Under the pieces are notes generated by a model, which had not been told where the DNA came from, ran no database searches, and worked only from the letters and a program-made list of their open reading frames with translations. A DNA stretch of 30,491 bases from Acidobacteria bacterium UBA2999 (lineage in GTDB: Bacteria > Acidobacteriota > Vicinamibacteria > Vicinamibacterales > UBA2999): positions 1 through 30,491 of the forward strand of contig DDZV01000021.1 in NCBI GenBank assembly GCA_002346475.1. Reading direction: 5' to 3'. Position numbers and translations under genes: made by a program. This document shows positions 1 to 7,859 of this stretch, piece by piece. Each line of letters starts with the position of its first letter. The first letter of the stretch is position 1.

Positions 1-3
1 TCC

Positions 4-1050
4 ATGCTTCCTACCATTGAATGGCAAGACGACGCAGTGGTCATGATTGACCAGCGTAAATTACCGGCACGGGAAGTCTACGTGCGCTGTCGAACCGCTG
101 GAGAGGTGGCTAGGGCTATTAAAAAAATGGTTATTCGGGGTGCCCCTGCCATTGGCGTTGCAGCTGCATTTGGTATTGCGCTGGAGGCTCATCGGAGCAA
201 GGCAAGTGGTACAACACAGTTCATCAAAGAATTACTTCGCGCATGTACCTTATTGGCGAGCACGAGACCTACTGCCGTTAATTTATCTTGGGCTATTGAA
301 AGAATGAAGAGAATATTTGAGGATGCGAAGTCTGGAGCATCAGTTATGGAGATTAGAGACCGTTTGGTATTGGAAGCCAGGCGTATCCATGATGAAGATG
401 TAGCAAACTGTCGTGCGATGGGTACTTATGGAGCCAGCCTGGTTCCAGCGACGGCTTCTGTACTGACGCATTGTAATGCTGGAGCTTTAGCGACAGCTGG
501 TTATGGGACCGCACTTGGAGTGATTCGAGCTGCAGTAGAGCAAGGGAAACAACTCAACGTGCTCGCTGATGAGACTCGACCCTTTTTGCAAGGGGCAAGG
601 CTGACCGCGTGGGAACTTGTAAGAGATGATATTCAAACGACTGTTATTACAGACAATATGGCTGGGACCATGATGCGATTAGGTCAGATTGATTTGGTTG
701 TTGTAGGGGCTGATCGCATTGCTGCGAATGGAGATGTTGCTAATAAGATCGGTACTTATACGGTTGCGGTGCTAGCCAAAGAGCACGGCATTCCGTTTTA
801 CGTTGCAGCTCCGCTTTCTACCATTGATCTACAGATACCAGACGGGTCGCATATTCCTATTGAAGAGCGTGGTGAACGTGAGGTAACTCATTTCGGATCT
901 TCTCGGTTGACTCCTGAGGGAGCACAGATTCGCAACCCAGCATTCGATGTTACGCCAAATAAATATGTCACTGCTATTGTGACTGAGCTTGGCATTGCTG
1001 AAGCTCCGTATAAAGACTCACTGAAAGCATTAGAGCGGACACAGAATTAA
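4..1050 (+). CDS. mtnA: S-methyl-5-thioribose-1-phosphate isomerase
   Basis: Converts methylthioribose-1-phosphate to methylthioribulose-1-phosphate in the cytoplasmic methionine salvage pathway. The 348-residue protein is the usual length and runs end to end like the aIF2B/MtnA family. Visible motifs are RGAPAIGVAAAFG near residue 45, THCNAGALATAGYGTALG with the likely catalytic Cys157, DETRPFLQGARLTAWEL, TDNMAG, and VVGADRIAANGDVANKIGT with the likely catalytic Asp237. These two residues correspond to the Cys and Asp of characterised MtnA enzymes. The ATG lies three bases from the window edge, so its ribosome binding site cannot be seen, but the N-terminus reads complete. Its TAA shares its last A with the ATG of tsaD, so the two are translationally coupled. 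No other methionine-salvage gene is in the window. Confidence 0.96.
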   Translation: MLPTIEWQDDAVVMIDQRKLPAREVYVRCRTAGEVARAIKKMVIRGAPAIGVAAAFGIALEAHRSKASGTTQFIKELLRACTLLASTRPTAVNLSWAIERMKRIFEDAKSGASVMEIRDRLVLEARRIHDEDVANCRAMGTYGASLVPATASVLTHCNAGALATAGYGTALGVIRAAVEQGKQLNVLADETRPFLQGARLTAWELVRDDIQTTVITDNMAGTMMRLGQIDLVVVGADRIAANGDVANKIGTYTVAVLAKEHGIPFYVAAPLSTIDLQIPDGSHIPIEERGEREVTHFGSSRLTPEGAQIRNPAFDVTPNKYVTAIVTELGIAEAPYKDSLKALERTQN

Positions 1051-2123
1051 TGGTCATCCTTGGTATTGAGACCTCGTGTGACGAAACGGCCGCCGCTATT
1101 GTTGAAGAAACTGGTAATCGTGCTCAGCCCTGGCGTGTTCTCTCAAGTGTTGTCGCATCACAAGTAGCTATCCATCGAAACTGGGGTGGTGTTGTGCCTG
1201 AATTGGCTTCTCGCCAGCACATTCGTGATATTTGTGGCGTTGTCGATCGTGCTCTAGTTGATGCTGGGATAGATCAGTCAGGGTATCAGGCGATTGCCGT
1301 AACCCAGGGTCCAGGGCTTATTGGTTCGTTACTTGTGGGGTTATCGTTTGCGAAGTCTTTGGCTTGGTCTAGCGGGGTGTCACTGGTACCTGTTCATCAT
1401 TTGGCTGGACATATTGAGTCCTTAGTGTTGCACAATGGAGAGATGCCTCTTCCGGCTAGTGTTTTAGTTGTTTCTGGAGGACACACGAATCTTTACCACG
1501 TGCCTAAACCTGGGGTGTACGAACTCTTAGGTCGAACTAGAGACGATGCGGCAGGAGAAGCTTACGATAAGGTTGCCAAGTTACTTGGTTTGGAATATCC
1601 GGGGGGACCTGCAATTGATCGACTAGCTTGTTCTGGCAATGACCGTGCAGTTTTATTTCCAAAAACTCAATTAAAACACGTTGATCGGAATGCTCCGCAT
1701 TTACCAGGGCAGTTCGATTTTAGTTTCAGTGGGCTTAAGACATCGGTGTCACGTTATGTTGCTTCGAAACGTCAAACACTTGGTCTCCAGTCAGGTGAAG
1801 CTCTGCCCAACAATCTCATCGTTGACATTTGTGCCAGTTTTCAGCGAGTCGTTGTAGAGGGTCTTGTGGAGAAATTATTTGAAGTTGCAGAGCACCACGG
1901 TGCTAGGAGTGTAGGCATTGCTGGGGGCGTTTCTGCTAATACACGATTACGTTTAGACACAATAAAGGCTGGCACTCGTCATGAGCTACCAGTGTTTGTT
2001 CCAAGCTTTGATTTATCCACAGATAATGCTGCCATGATTGCTGCAGCGGGACTTCGTCGGTTTCAGGCAGGTGCTACTACTGCCGAATGGACACTTAATG
2101 CTGATGCAGCGCTTTCCTTATAA
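1050..2123 (+). CDS. tsaD: tRNA N6-adenosine threonylcarbamoyltransferase TsaD
   Basis: Transfers the threonylcarbamoyl group from threonylcarbamoyl-AMP to A37 of ANN-decoding tRNAs, in a cytoplasmic complex with TsaB and TsaE (not present here). The 357 residues are full length. The ASKHA-fold signatures are all present: GIETSCDETAAA at the N-terminus, the metal-binding HLAGH (His117 and His121), SGGHTNL, DDAAGEAYDKVAKLLGL, YPGGPAIDRLA, FSFSGLKT, GGVSANTRLR, and STDNAAMIA with Asp325. The ATG overlaps the mtnA stop by one base (TAATG). A 43 bp gap follows before yjbQ. Confidence 0.97.
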   Translation: MVILGIETSCDETAAAIVEETGNRAQPWRVLSSVVASQVAIHRNWGGVVPELASRQHIRDICGVVDRALVDAGIDQSGYQAIAVTQGPGLIGSLLVGLSFAKSLAWSSGVSLVPVHHLAGHIESLVLHNGEMPLPASVLVVSGGHTNLYHVPKPGVYELLGRTRDDAAGEAYDKVAKLLGLEYPGGPAIDRLACSGNDRAVLFPKTQLKHVDRNAPHLPGQFDFSFSGLKTSVSRYVASKRQTLGLQSGEALPNNLIVDICASFQRVVVEGLVEKLFEVAEHHGARSVGIAGGVSANTRLRLDTIKAGTRHELPVFVPSFDLSTDNAAMIAAAGLRRFQAGATTAEWTLNADAALSL

Positions 2124-2166
2124 TTGAGATCAGTATCTGTCAGTCAAACAACATTTATATAAAATT

Positions 2167-2583
2167 GTGATTACTACAACTGAGTATCTCTGGTTTGAGA
2201 CGAAGCAACGGAAAGAATTTGTACGAATTACTAATAAAATTTCTTCGATTGTGAAAAAGTCTGGTGTACGAGAAGGTTTAGTGTTTGTGTCAGCGATGCA
2301 TATTACCGCTGGTGTGTACGTGAATGATTGGGAAGATGGTCTGATTGAAGATTTTCAAGTGTGGCTTGAGAAGCTTGCACCAGCAGGTTTAGATTATCAA
2401 CATCATAATACTGGTGAGGACAATGCAGACGCACACCTCAAACGTACAATCATGGGGCACCAGGTGATACTGCCCATTACAGACGGTGCACTTGATTTAG
2501 GTCCTTGGGAGCAAGTGTTCTATGCCGAGTTTGACGGTTGTCGAAAGAAACGCGTAGTTGTAAAAGTAATGGGCACTGCGTGA
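2167..2583 (+). CDS. yjbQ: YjbQ/UPF0047 family protein (secondary thiamine-phosphate synthase-like)
   Basis: A 138-residue, single-domain protein of the YjbQ family. E. coli YjbQ has weak thiamine-phosphate synthase activity, but the physiological role of the family is unsettled. The family core is plain: HITAGVYVND in the first half, then HHNTGEDNADAHLKRTIMG, VILPITDGALDLGPWEQVFYAEF and the RVVVKVMG end. The start is GTG at 2167; no ATG is available before the conserved core. No Shine-Dalgarno precedes it, only the AT-rich stretch TTTATATAAAATT, so initiation may be weak or the message may start close to the codon. The stop overlaps the start of the Nudix gene by four bases (GTGA). Confidence 0.9.
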   Translation: MITTTEYLWFETKQRKEFVRITNKISSIVKKSGVREGLVFVSAMHITAGVYVNDWEDGLIEDFQVWLEKLAPAGLDYQHHNTGEDNADAHLKRTIMGHQVILPITDGALDLGPWEQVFYAEFDGCRKKRVVVKVMGTA

Positions 2584-3041
2584 ACAGAGAATATCCAGAG
2601 AGGCCTGTTATAGGTGTTGGCGGGGTTATTTTACTCGAAGGGCGAGTTGTGCTTATTCGTCGTCGGTTTGAGCCACTTGCAGGGAGGTGGAGCCTTCCTG
2701 GCGGGATGCTTGAAGTTGGTGAAACGCTTGAAGCTGGTGTATCTCGGGAGATGACTGAAGAAACGGGTCTAGAAATTGAAGTTGGTCCAGTTATTGAAGT
2801 ATTTGATCGCATTACTTACGATCAATCACGACGCGTACAATTTCATTTTGTGTTAGTTGATTACTTGTGCTGGCCATCTGGCGGCCAGTTGCAAGCTGGG
2901 TCCGATGTAGATCGTGTTGTTCTTGCTGATCCATCAGCTCTTCAGGACTACAATCTGACGGAAAAAGTTACTGAAGTAATTGGGCGGGCATTGGAGCTAG
3001 CGCATCAAGTGACAAAGGAACTCAGAGATGGAAACGGCTAG
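2580..3041 (+). CDS. Nudix hydrolase, ADP-ribose pyrophosphatase-like
   Basis: Cytoplasmic Nudix enzyme of about 153 residues that should cleave a nucleoside diphosphate linked to another moiety. The exact substrate cannot be read from sequence. The 23-residue Nudix box is perfect at residues 42-64: G-x5-E-x7-REMTEETGL. It is preceded by the typical VIGVGGVILLEGRVVLIRRR strand. I chose GTG at 2580, which overlaps the yjbQ TGA by four bases. The open frame extends to a TTG at 2538, but that part lies inside yjbQ and has no family character. The short form resembles ADP-ribose-type or mutator-type housecleaning Nudix proteins. The next gene is folE, so a role in pterin precursor dephosphorylation (as with FolQ-type Nudix enzymes) is possible but unproven. 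Confidence 0.9.
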   Translation: MNREYPERPVIGVGGVILLEGRVVLIRRRFEPLAGRWSLPGGMLEVGETLEAGVSREMTEETGLEIEVGPVIEVFDRITYDQSRRVQFHFVLVDYLCWPSGGQLQAGSDVDRVVLADPSALQDYNLTEKVTEVIGRALELAHQVTKELRDGNG

Positions 3042-3068
3042 GGTACTTGCGGAGGGTACAATATTTCG

Positions 3069-3668
3069 ATGCAAGACTTAATAAATAAATTGCTTTCAGC
3101 ATTAGGTGAAGATCCCAACCGCGAAGGATTGGTACGAACACCACTCCGTGTCGAGAAATCACTTCAATTTCTGACCAGTGGATACTCAGCCGATGTGGAT
3201 GCAGTGCTAAATGGAGCACTTTTTACCGTTGATTATAGTGAGATGGTGATTGTCAAGGACATCGATTTTTATAGCCTATGCGAGCATCACCTCCTTCCAT
3301 TTTTTGGAAAGTGTCACATTGCTTACATCCCACGTAAACAGGTTATTGGTTTGAGTAAGCTTCCAAGACTTGTAGAAGTATTTTCACGGCGCTTGCAGAT
3401 TCAGGAGCGGATGACTAATCAAATTGCCGAGACAATTAAGACAAAAATCAATCCACTTGGTGTAGCGGTGGTAGTTGAAGGAACCCACCTTTGCATGTCG
3501 ATGCGTGGTGTACAGAAACAGAATTCTTTTGCTGTGACTAGTGCTATGTTGGGTGCGTTTAGGGATCATGCTAGGACTCGGATGGAGTTCCTTGAGTTGA
3601 TCAATAGCCGTACTGGAATATCGATTAGTTCATCCGAACGTTCTAGTTTGGTCTGTGTGGATGACTAG
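3069..3668 (+). CDS. folE: GTP cyclohydrolase I
   Basis: Opens GTP to 7,8-dihydroneopterin triphosphate, the first step of folate and pterin synthesis, in the cytoplasm as a homodecamer. The 199-residue protein carries the zinc ligands Cys71 and His74 in SLCEHHLLPFFGKCHIAY and Cys142 in GTHLCMSMRG. It also has the KLPRLVEVFSRRLQIQERMT helix and QNSFAVTSAMLGAF near the end. The ATG follows the Nudix stop by 27 bp. The C-terminal 20 residues are serine-rich and look lineage-specific. The 3' end overlaps the next gene by eight bases. The upstream Nudix gene raises the possibility of a local pterin module. Confidence 0.96.
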   Translation: MQDLINKLLSALGEDPNREGLVRTPLRVEKSLQFLTSGYSADVDAVLNGALFTVDYSEMVIVKDIDFYSLCEHHLLPFFGKCHIAYIPRKQVIGLSKLPRLVEVFSRRLQIQERMTNQIAETIKTKINPLGVAVVVEGTHLCMSMRGVQKQNSFAVTSAMLGAFRDHARTRMEFLELINSRTGISISSSERSSLVCVDD

Positions 3669-4269
3669 ATTAACTGCGGTAGTAGTCGTGGCTGTGATCG
3701 TTGCTCCGGGGATAACAGTAGCCCAGCGGAACTCGATGAAAACAGAGCCTGCTGAATTTCAGTGTCCGTCGGTTCTTGGGCCAGGTGCTACGACCATGAA
3801 TCTGTACTGTGATGTTCTTACAGAGCGCGATCCTGCTAAAGGTATTATTATCCAGTTGCCACCGCACAGTGGTGTAGTGACTTTGAGTTTTAACTTACAT
3901 AATCGGCACACTTATTCTCAGGAACTTGTTGATGCAAAGCGTGCTTATCGTCAATATACTGCGACGATTGGGATTCTTACTGCGGACAATACGCTCATCT
4001 CTCGTGCAATTATCCAGAGTGAGTTTCGGACAGTAGCCGATCTGGTGGAGCGAGTGGAAGGCGGCGCTGGTCCTGGTGGGGTTAAAGCTGTTGCACCGAA
4101 TGGAACACAGGCAATCAAAGTCGTGATTCCTCCTGAAGAAGAAAGTGTCAGTGTGCTTGGAGAGAAGCTATCGGTTGTACGACTTGAAGCCAGCGACAAT
4201 TTTAGTGCTATGGGTCGTCCGGTTGCTATTATTAGCGATATTCAAATTACTTATCGCCCTGCTCCATGA
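3661..4269 (+). CDS. secreted protein of unknown function
   Basis: A 202-residue protein I do not recognise. It starts with a clear signal peptide (MTRLTAVVVVAVIVAPGITVAQ, probable cleavage after AQ). The mature part is soluble and beta-rich in appearance, with two cysteines (in FQCPS and LYCDV), a stretch like LPPHSGVVTLSFNLHNRHTYS, and a Gly-rich turn GGAGPGG. I prefer the ATG at 3661, inside the folE 3' end, over the GTG at 3655, because it sits at the head of the signal peptide; the overlap with folE is eight bases. It is the last gene of the run and is followed at once by a strong terminator. An extracytoplasmic beta-sandwich role is only a guess. Confidence 0.75.
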   Translation: MTRLTAVVVVAVIVAPGITVAQRNSMKTEPAEFQCPSVLGPGATTMNLYCDVLTERDPAKGIIIQLPPHSGVVTLSFNLHNRHTYSQELVDAKRAYRQYTATIGILTADNTLISRAIIQSEFRTVADLVERVEGGAGPGGVKAVAPNGTQAIKVVIPPEEESVSVLGEKLSVVRLEASDNFSAMGRPVAIISDIQITYRPAP

Positions 4270-4276
4270 GCGTACA

Positions 4277-4310
4277 AAAAATAACCAGCGAGTTACCGCT
4301 GGTTATTTTT
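4277..4310. terminator. bidirectional Rho-independent terminator
   Basis: A perfect 14 bp stem (4277-4290 and 4297-4310) with the six-base loop AGTTAC. The left arm begins with a run of A and the right arm ends in TTTTT, so it has the form of an intrinsic terminator on both strands. It lies eight bases past the stop of the secreted unknown and 30 bases past the stop of the convergent radical SAM gene, which is where a shared terminator is expected. Confidence 0.93.
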
Positions 4311-4340
4311 ATATGGTCTGGCTAGTCCTAGGACCTGTAG

Positions 4341-6446
4341 TTAAACAATTTTACTTTTGTTAATTGGTTGTACTGGTTCTGGTTTTTTTGTACCACCAAG
4401 CCCGGCAATTTGTATAGTAGGTTGTTCCTTGAGAACATGTTCCCGGTACAGTTTTCCCATTTCCTCATTGTGGCGCTTTTCTTCAGGAGTTAGAGGCTTC
4501 TTCCGTGCCTGAAGTTTCTCCTCACGTGAATTCTTAACGATCCCAAGTTCGTCAAGATCGGTTTGCGCTCCAGCAGCAACTGCTTCGGCATTTAACATGA
4601 GCGAGTGGTCCTTACTATCTAGCGGGACTGCTTTATTACCTGCGAAGATTTCGTGACGACCATGTTCTTCATACCACTTAGTTAGATTTGCCGTCATGTG
4701 CATCTTCTCAAGGATGTTTCTCCAGCCGATGCCAGTGTTATAGGCACAGAACGAGATCTCTCCCTGTTGTGTGCCGTATGGGATGATACACATCTCTGTA
4801 CGGCGGAAGTCATAGTTAAATAAATCTTGGAACCACATACCTGCAACGAATAAAAAGTTCCAGCGATCAGAGCGGCGCTTGTCAATATCACTCTTGGTTC
4901 GGTCGCCTTCAACTTTTCCGTATTTCCCTTTTTCAGCTCCCTTGGTTGCTCCAAAGGTTTTGTCAAATTTTTTCAGTAAGTCACCAATGCGGAAGTGGGT
5001 TGGTGCACTGAAGGAATCGTAGTTTCGCATTAGAGCTAGAGCCATTCCGAAGACCGAGAGCGATCGTCCACGTGCGGCATCATTTACTTCGGCCACGTCT
5101 TTAGCCAGTTGCTCGGCTTTGAGAAAAGCAGTGACGGGCACAGCTTCTTTGGTTTCTTTGTCAATCATCACTGCCATGCCGGTGCCGCAGTTTGGGTGGC
5201 ACCCGCATGTGAGTTGACCCCAATCTCGATCTGGTCCATGAACAACGTCTGCCCAGTCTGTAAAGGTTGACATAAACGAAATTGGGAACCAGTCTCGAGT
5301 AGGTTCGCCGAGTCCGGTTTGATTTTTTACGTCGTGAGCCAAGTGCGACAGGGTATAGCGCTGTGCAGCACGTCGTTCTGGTGTGATTTCTTCATCGCGA
5401 CCCGTGAATGAGACTGGCTGAAATGAGAGGAAATTAATCCGTGTTGGATTGTCGAGGGCGAATTCAATAACTCGCCCAACTTGTTCGTTATTAACACCAT
5501 TAACGACTGTAATAACCGGCACTATATCTACGCCGGAAGTGTGAAGATTTTCAATGGCTCGAAGTTTAACGTCAAAAAGGTTTCCGACACGACGATGTGA
5601 GTTTGCTGCGTTGCCAATTCCATCAAACTGTAGATAGGCATATCGGAGACCAGCCTCTGCCGCGGCTTTTGCGAATTCCGGGCTTTTGGCAAATTCGATT
5701 CCATTTGTAGCCGCTTGAATACTGTTGTAACCCACTTTTCGTGCGTACCGAATAGCATCGAGAAAATACGGTGACATCGTAGGTTCGCCACCCGAGAATT
5801 GGACTGACATCTGTCTACGAGGTTTGATGGTGACAGCGTTATCGAGCACTTGCTTAATATCTTCCCAGGACAGTTCGTGTACAAATCCAACTTGGTTTGC
5901 GTCCATAAAACATGGGTCACACATCATGTTGCATCGATTAGTCAGATCGACTGTCAACACGGAGCCACGGCCGTGGAGTACTGTTGAAGAGCCATGATTG
6001 TGTAATTTTTCGTCATTGTGTGCTTGGATATCACGTCCGGGAAACACTTCTTCCAGGTGTTTAAAGAATGCTGTATCAATGGCCATGACGTCTTCGAAGT
6101 GACCATGAATAGGGCAGTCTTTTACCATTAGAATTTTGTCATCACGTTCTATAATGGTTGCTTTTATTTCGCCTACTTTTTCGTTGAGCAGAATTGAGAC
6201 ATCTTGTTTACCATCTAAGATTGATTGTCTGGCTTCACGGACACAAGTTGGACATAGTGAGTCAGTCTCGCGTGGCCAACCAAGTGGCGGCTTAGTTTTT
6301 TGATGAGATTTTAGGAGCGGTTTATCTGACCAGCGTGGAATAAAAGATGGATTCTGGCGAAATCGGTTAACTCTTACAAAGATTTGCCAAGCGCCCTGGG
6401 CGACAATTGACATTCCTTTTTCCACGTACTTTATAGGGGCGTGCAT
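4341..6446 (-). CDS. radical SAM enzyme of the Tes/Mss-like family (COG1964 type)
   Basis: A 701-residue radical SAM protein. The SAM-cluster motif is C172-NMM-C176-DP-C179. N-terminal to it is a small cysteine module: SLCPTC (Cys65, Cys68) and KDCPIHGHFEDV (Cys111). After the SAM barrel come TCGCHPNCGTGMAVMID (Cys414, 416, 420), then MWFQDLFNYDFRRTEMCIIPYG with Cys553, and SFCAYNT with Cys567. This architecture matches, from memory, archaeal tetraether lipid synthase Tes and bacterial membrane-spanning-lipid synthase Mss, which carry extra Fe-S clusters and join lipid tails through C-C bonds. The last 60 residues are charged and probably disordered. The ATG at 6446 has AAGGAG five bases upstream. 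No lipid gene is adjacent, so the substrate remains inference. Alternative: another COG1964 member acting on a different substrate. Confidence 0.85.
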   Translation of the reverse strand: MHAPIKYVEKGMSIVAQGAWQIFVRVNRFRQNPSFIPRWSDKPLLKSHQKTKPPLGWPRETDSLCPTCVREARQSILDGKQDVSILLNEKVGEIKATIIERDDKILMVKDCPIHGHFEDVMAIDTAFFKHLEEVFPGRDIQAHNDEKLHNHGSSTVLHGRGSVLTVDLTNRCNMMCDPCFMDANQVGFVHELSWEDIKQVLDNAVTIKPRRQMSVQFSGGEPTMSPYFLDAIRYARKVGYNSIQAATNGIEFAKSPEFAKAAAEAGLRYAYLQFDGIGNAANSHRRVGNLFDVKLRAIENLHTSGVDIVPVITVVNGVNNEQVGRVIEFALDNPTRINFLSFQPVSFTGRDEEITPERRAAQRYTLSHLAHDVKNQTGLGEPTRDWFPISFMSTFTDWADVVHGPDRDWGQLTCGCHPNCGTGMAVMIDKETKEAVPVTAFLKAEQLAKDVAEVNDAARGRSLSVFGMALALMRNYDSFSAPTHFRIGDLLKKFDKTFGATKGAEKGKYGKVEGDRTKSDIDKRRSDRWNFLFVAGMWFQDLFNYDFRRTEMCIIPYGTQQGEISFCAYNTGIGWRNILEKMHMTANLTKWYEEHGRHEIFAGNKAVPLDSKDHSLMLNAEAVAAGAQTDLDELGIVKNSREEKLQARKKPLTPEEKRHNEEMGKLYREHVLKEQPTIQIAGLGGTKKPEPVQPINKSKIV

Positions 6447-6479
6447 ATGGTCTCCTTAAACGGCATTTCAAGAATCTCT

Positions 6480-6493
6480 AATGCTTTAGCATT
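6480..6493. promoter_or_regulatory. short dyad in divergent intergenic region
   Basis: AATGCT and AGCATT flank a two-base centre, 34 bp upstream of the radical SAM start and 208 bp upstream of the YpdA-like start. The loop is too short for an RNA hairpin, so a dimeric protein operator is the more natural reading. No regulator is encoded nearby. The rest of 6447-6700 holds an 11 bp direct repeat (CAGTTCTTATC at 6528-6538 and 6664-6674). It also holds an open frame at 6505-6696 that I do not consider a gene. Confidence 0.3.
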
Positions 6494-6700
6494 TTGAGGA
6501 TGGTGTGATGATAGCGTCCACATGGCGCAGTTCTTATCTATTTTTAGCCGACGGGCAGATTTTAAGGTCGATCTGGCCTAAAAGCATGTTAATTAGCCTA
6601 AACACGAACATATTAGTCGGGTTATTTGGGGTTAGAAAAAAGAAACTTGATGCTAGTAAGAATCAGTTCTTATCCCAACATCTGATAGAAAAGTAGAGAT

Positions 6701-7741
6701 ATGGTACGCGACTTATTTATTGTTGGAGCCGGTCCTTCCGGACTGGCTGCAGCGATTGCAGCAAAACAGCAAGGTCTTGACTATGTGATTGTTGAGAAGG
6801 GGACCCTGGTTAATTCTATTTTTCAGTTTCCTTCACACATGGTTTTTTTTACTACACCAGAGTTGCTCGAAATTGGTGGGTTGCCATTGATTACACCGTA
6901 CGAGAAGCCTACGAGACTTGAGGCACTTCGGTACTACAGAAGGGTCGTAGACACCCACGGATTACAGATTGCCTTTGATCAAACAGTGACGGATATTGAG
7001 CGAGACGAGCAGGGCATTTTCTCTGTGGTTACTAGAAGCGGAACACAAGTCACGCGATCTTGGCAGGCGCGGGCAGTCATTCTGGCCATCGGTTACTACG
7101 ACCTGCCAAATTTTCTTAATGTGCCTGGCGAAGAGTTGCCACACGTATCGCATTATTATCGAGAAGCACATTCCCACTATCGCCAACGTGTTGTTGTGGT
7201 CGGTGGTAAAAACTCAGCTGCGGAAACCGCACTTGAATTATACCGAGCTGGTGCACATGTAACACTTATCCATCGCCATGCTCAATTGGGAGAGTCAATT
7301 AAGTATTGGGTGAAACCTGACATAGAGAATCGTTTGGAGGAAGGTTCTATTGCATCGAGATTTGAAGCACGAGTAGTAAAAATTACACCTTCCCTTGTTG
7401 TGATAGAGCATAACTCCTCTCAGAAAAATGGAGATGCTGTACATCTAGAGAGTAAAGCCAGACATGAAGAGATTTCAGCCGATGCAGTCTATCTTTTGAC
7501 TGGGTATCATCCAGACGTAGAGTTAATGCGGCGAGCTGGTATCGATTGTCATGCTGAAACAATGGAACCCCAATACGACCCGAATACTTTTGAGACAAAT
7601 GTACCGAACTTGTTTGTTGCAGGCGGTGCTGTTGCTGGTCGGAACACCGGATCTATCTTTATCGAAAATGGTCGCTTTCACGGTGAACAGATAGTGAAAT
7701 TGTTGGCAGATCGTGCCAAGACCAGGGATCGCAACGTTTAA
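6701..7741 (+). CDS. ypdA: YpdA-like (bacillithiol disulfide reductase family) FAD/NAD(P) oxidoreductase
   Basis: A 346-residue two-dinucleotide-domain flavoprotein, like thioredoxin reductase but without the CxxC pair. The FAD site is VGAGPSGLAAA (residues 8-18). The family mark IFQFPSHMVFFTTPELLEIGG follows, then the second nucleotide site GGKNSAAETALEL from residue 168, and FIENGRFHGEQI at the C-terminus. These match YpdA/Bdr proteins, which reduce bacillithiol disulfide with NADPH in Firmicutes. In S. aureus YpdA the FAD motif holds a functional cysteine (GGGPCGL); here the residue is Ser13. The substrate may therefore be different or the mechanism altered. The ATG at 6701 has an AGAG about five bases upstream. 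No bacillithiol synthesis gene is in the window. Confidence 0.85.
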   Translation: MVRDLFIVGAGPSGLAAAIAAKQQGLDYVIVEKGTLVNSIFQFPSHMVFFTTPELLEIGGLPLITPYEKPTRLEALRYYRRVVDTHGLQIAFDQTVTDIERDEQGIFSVVTRSGTQVTRSWQARAVILAIGYYDLPNFLNVPGEELPHVSHYYREAHSHYRQRVVVVGGKNSAAETALELYRAGAHVTLIHRHAQLGESIKYWVKPDIENRLEEGSIASRFEARVVKITPSLVVIEHNSSQKNGDAVHLESKARHEEISADAVYLLTGYHPDVELMRRAGIDCHAETMEPQYDPNTFETNVPNLFVAGGAVAGRNTGSIFIENGRFHGEQIVKLLADRAKTRDRNV

Positions 7742-7859
7742 TATGTTGTTAAGACCAGGCCTTGGGATACGAATGTTATCGTAACCATCCGATTGATTCT
7801 TCCAACGAGTGGGCAGTGAGCTAACATCAGTGAAGCTAGTTCTGAAGGTTTCATAATTA

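Noticed and set aside
5528..5920. 130-residue minus-strand ORF inside the radical SAM gene
   Set aside because: Out of frame with the well-supported Tes-like protein and lacks any motif.
6505..6696. 63-residue plus-strand ORF before the YpdA-like gene
   Set aside because: No motif, no good ribosome site, unlikely composition; it fills an intergenic region that needs promoters for two divergent genes.
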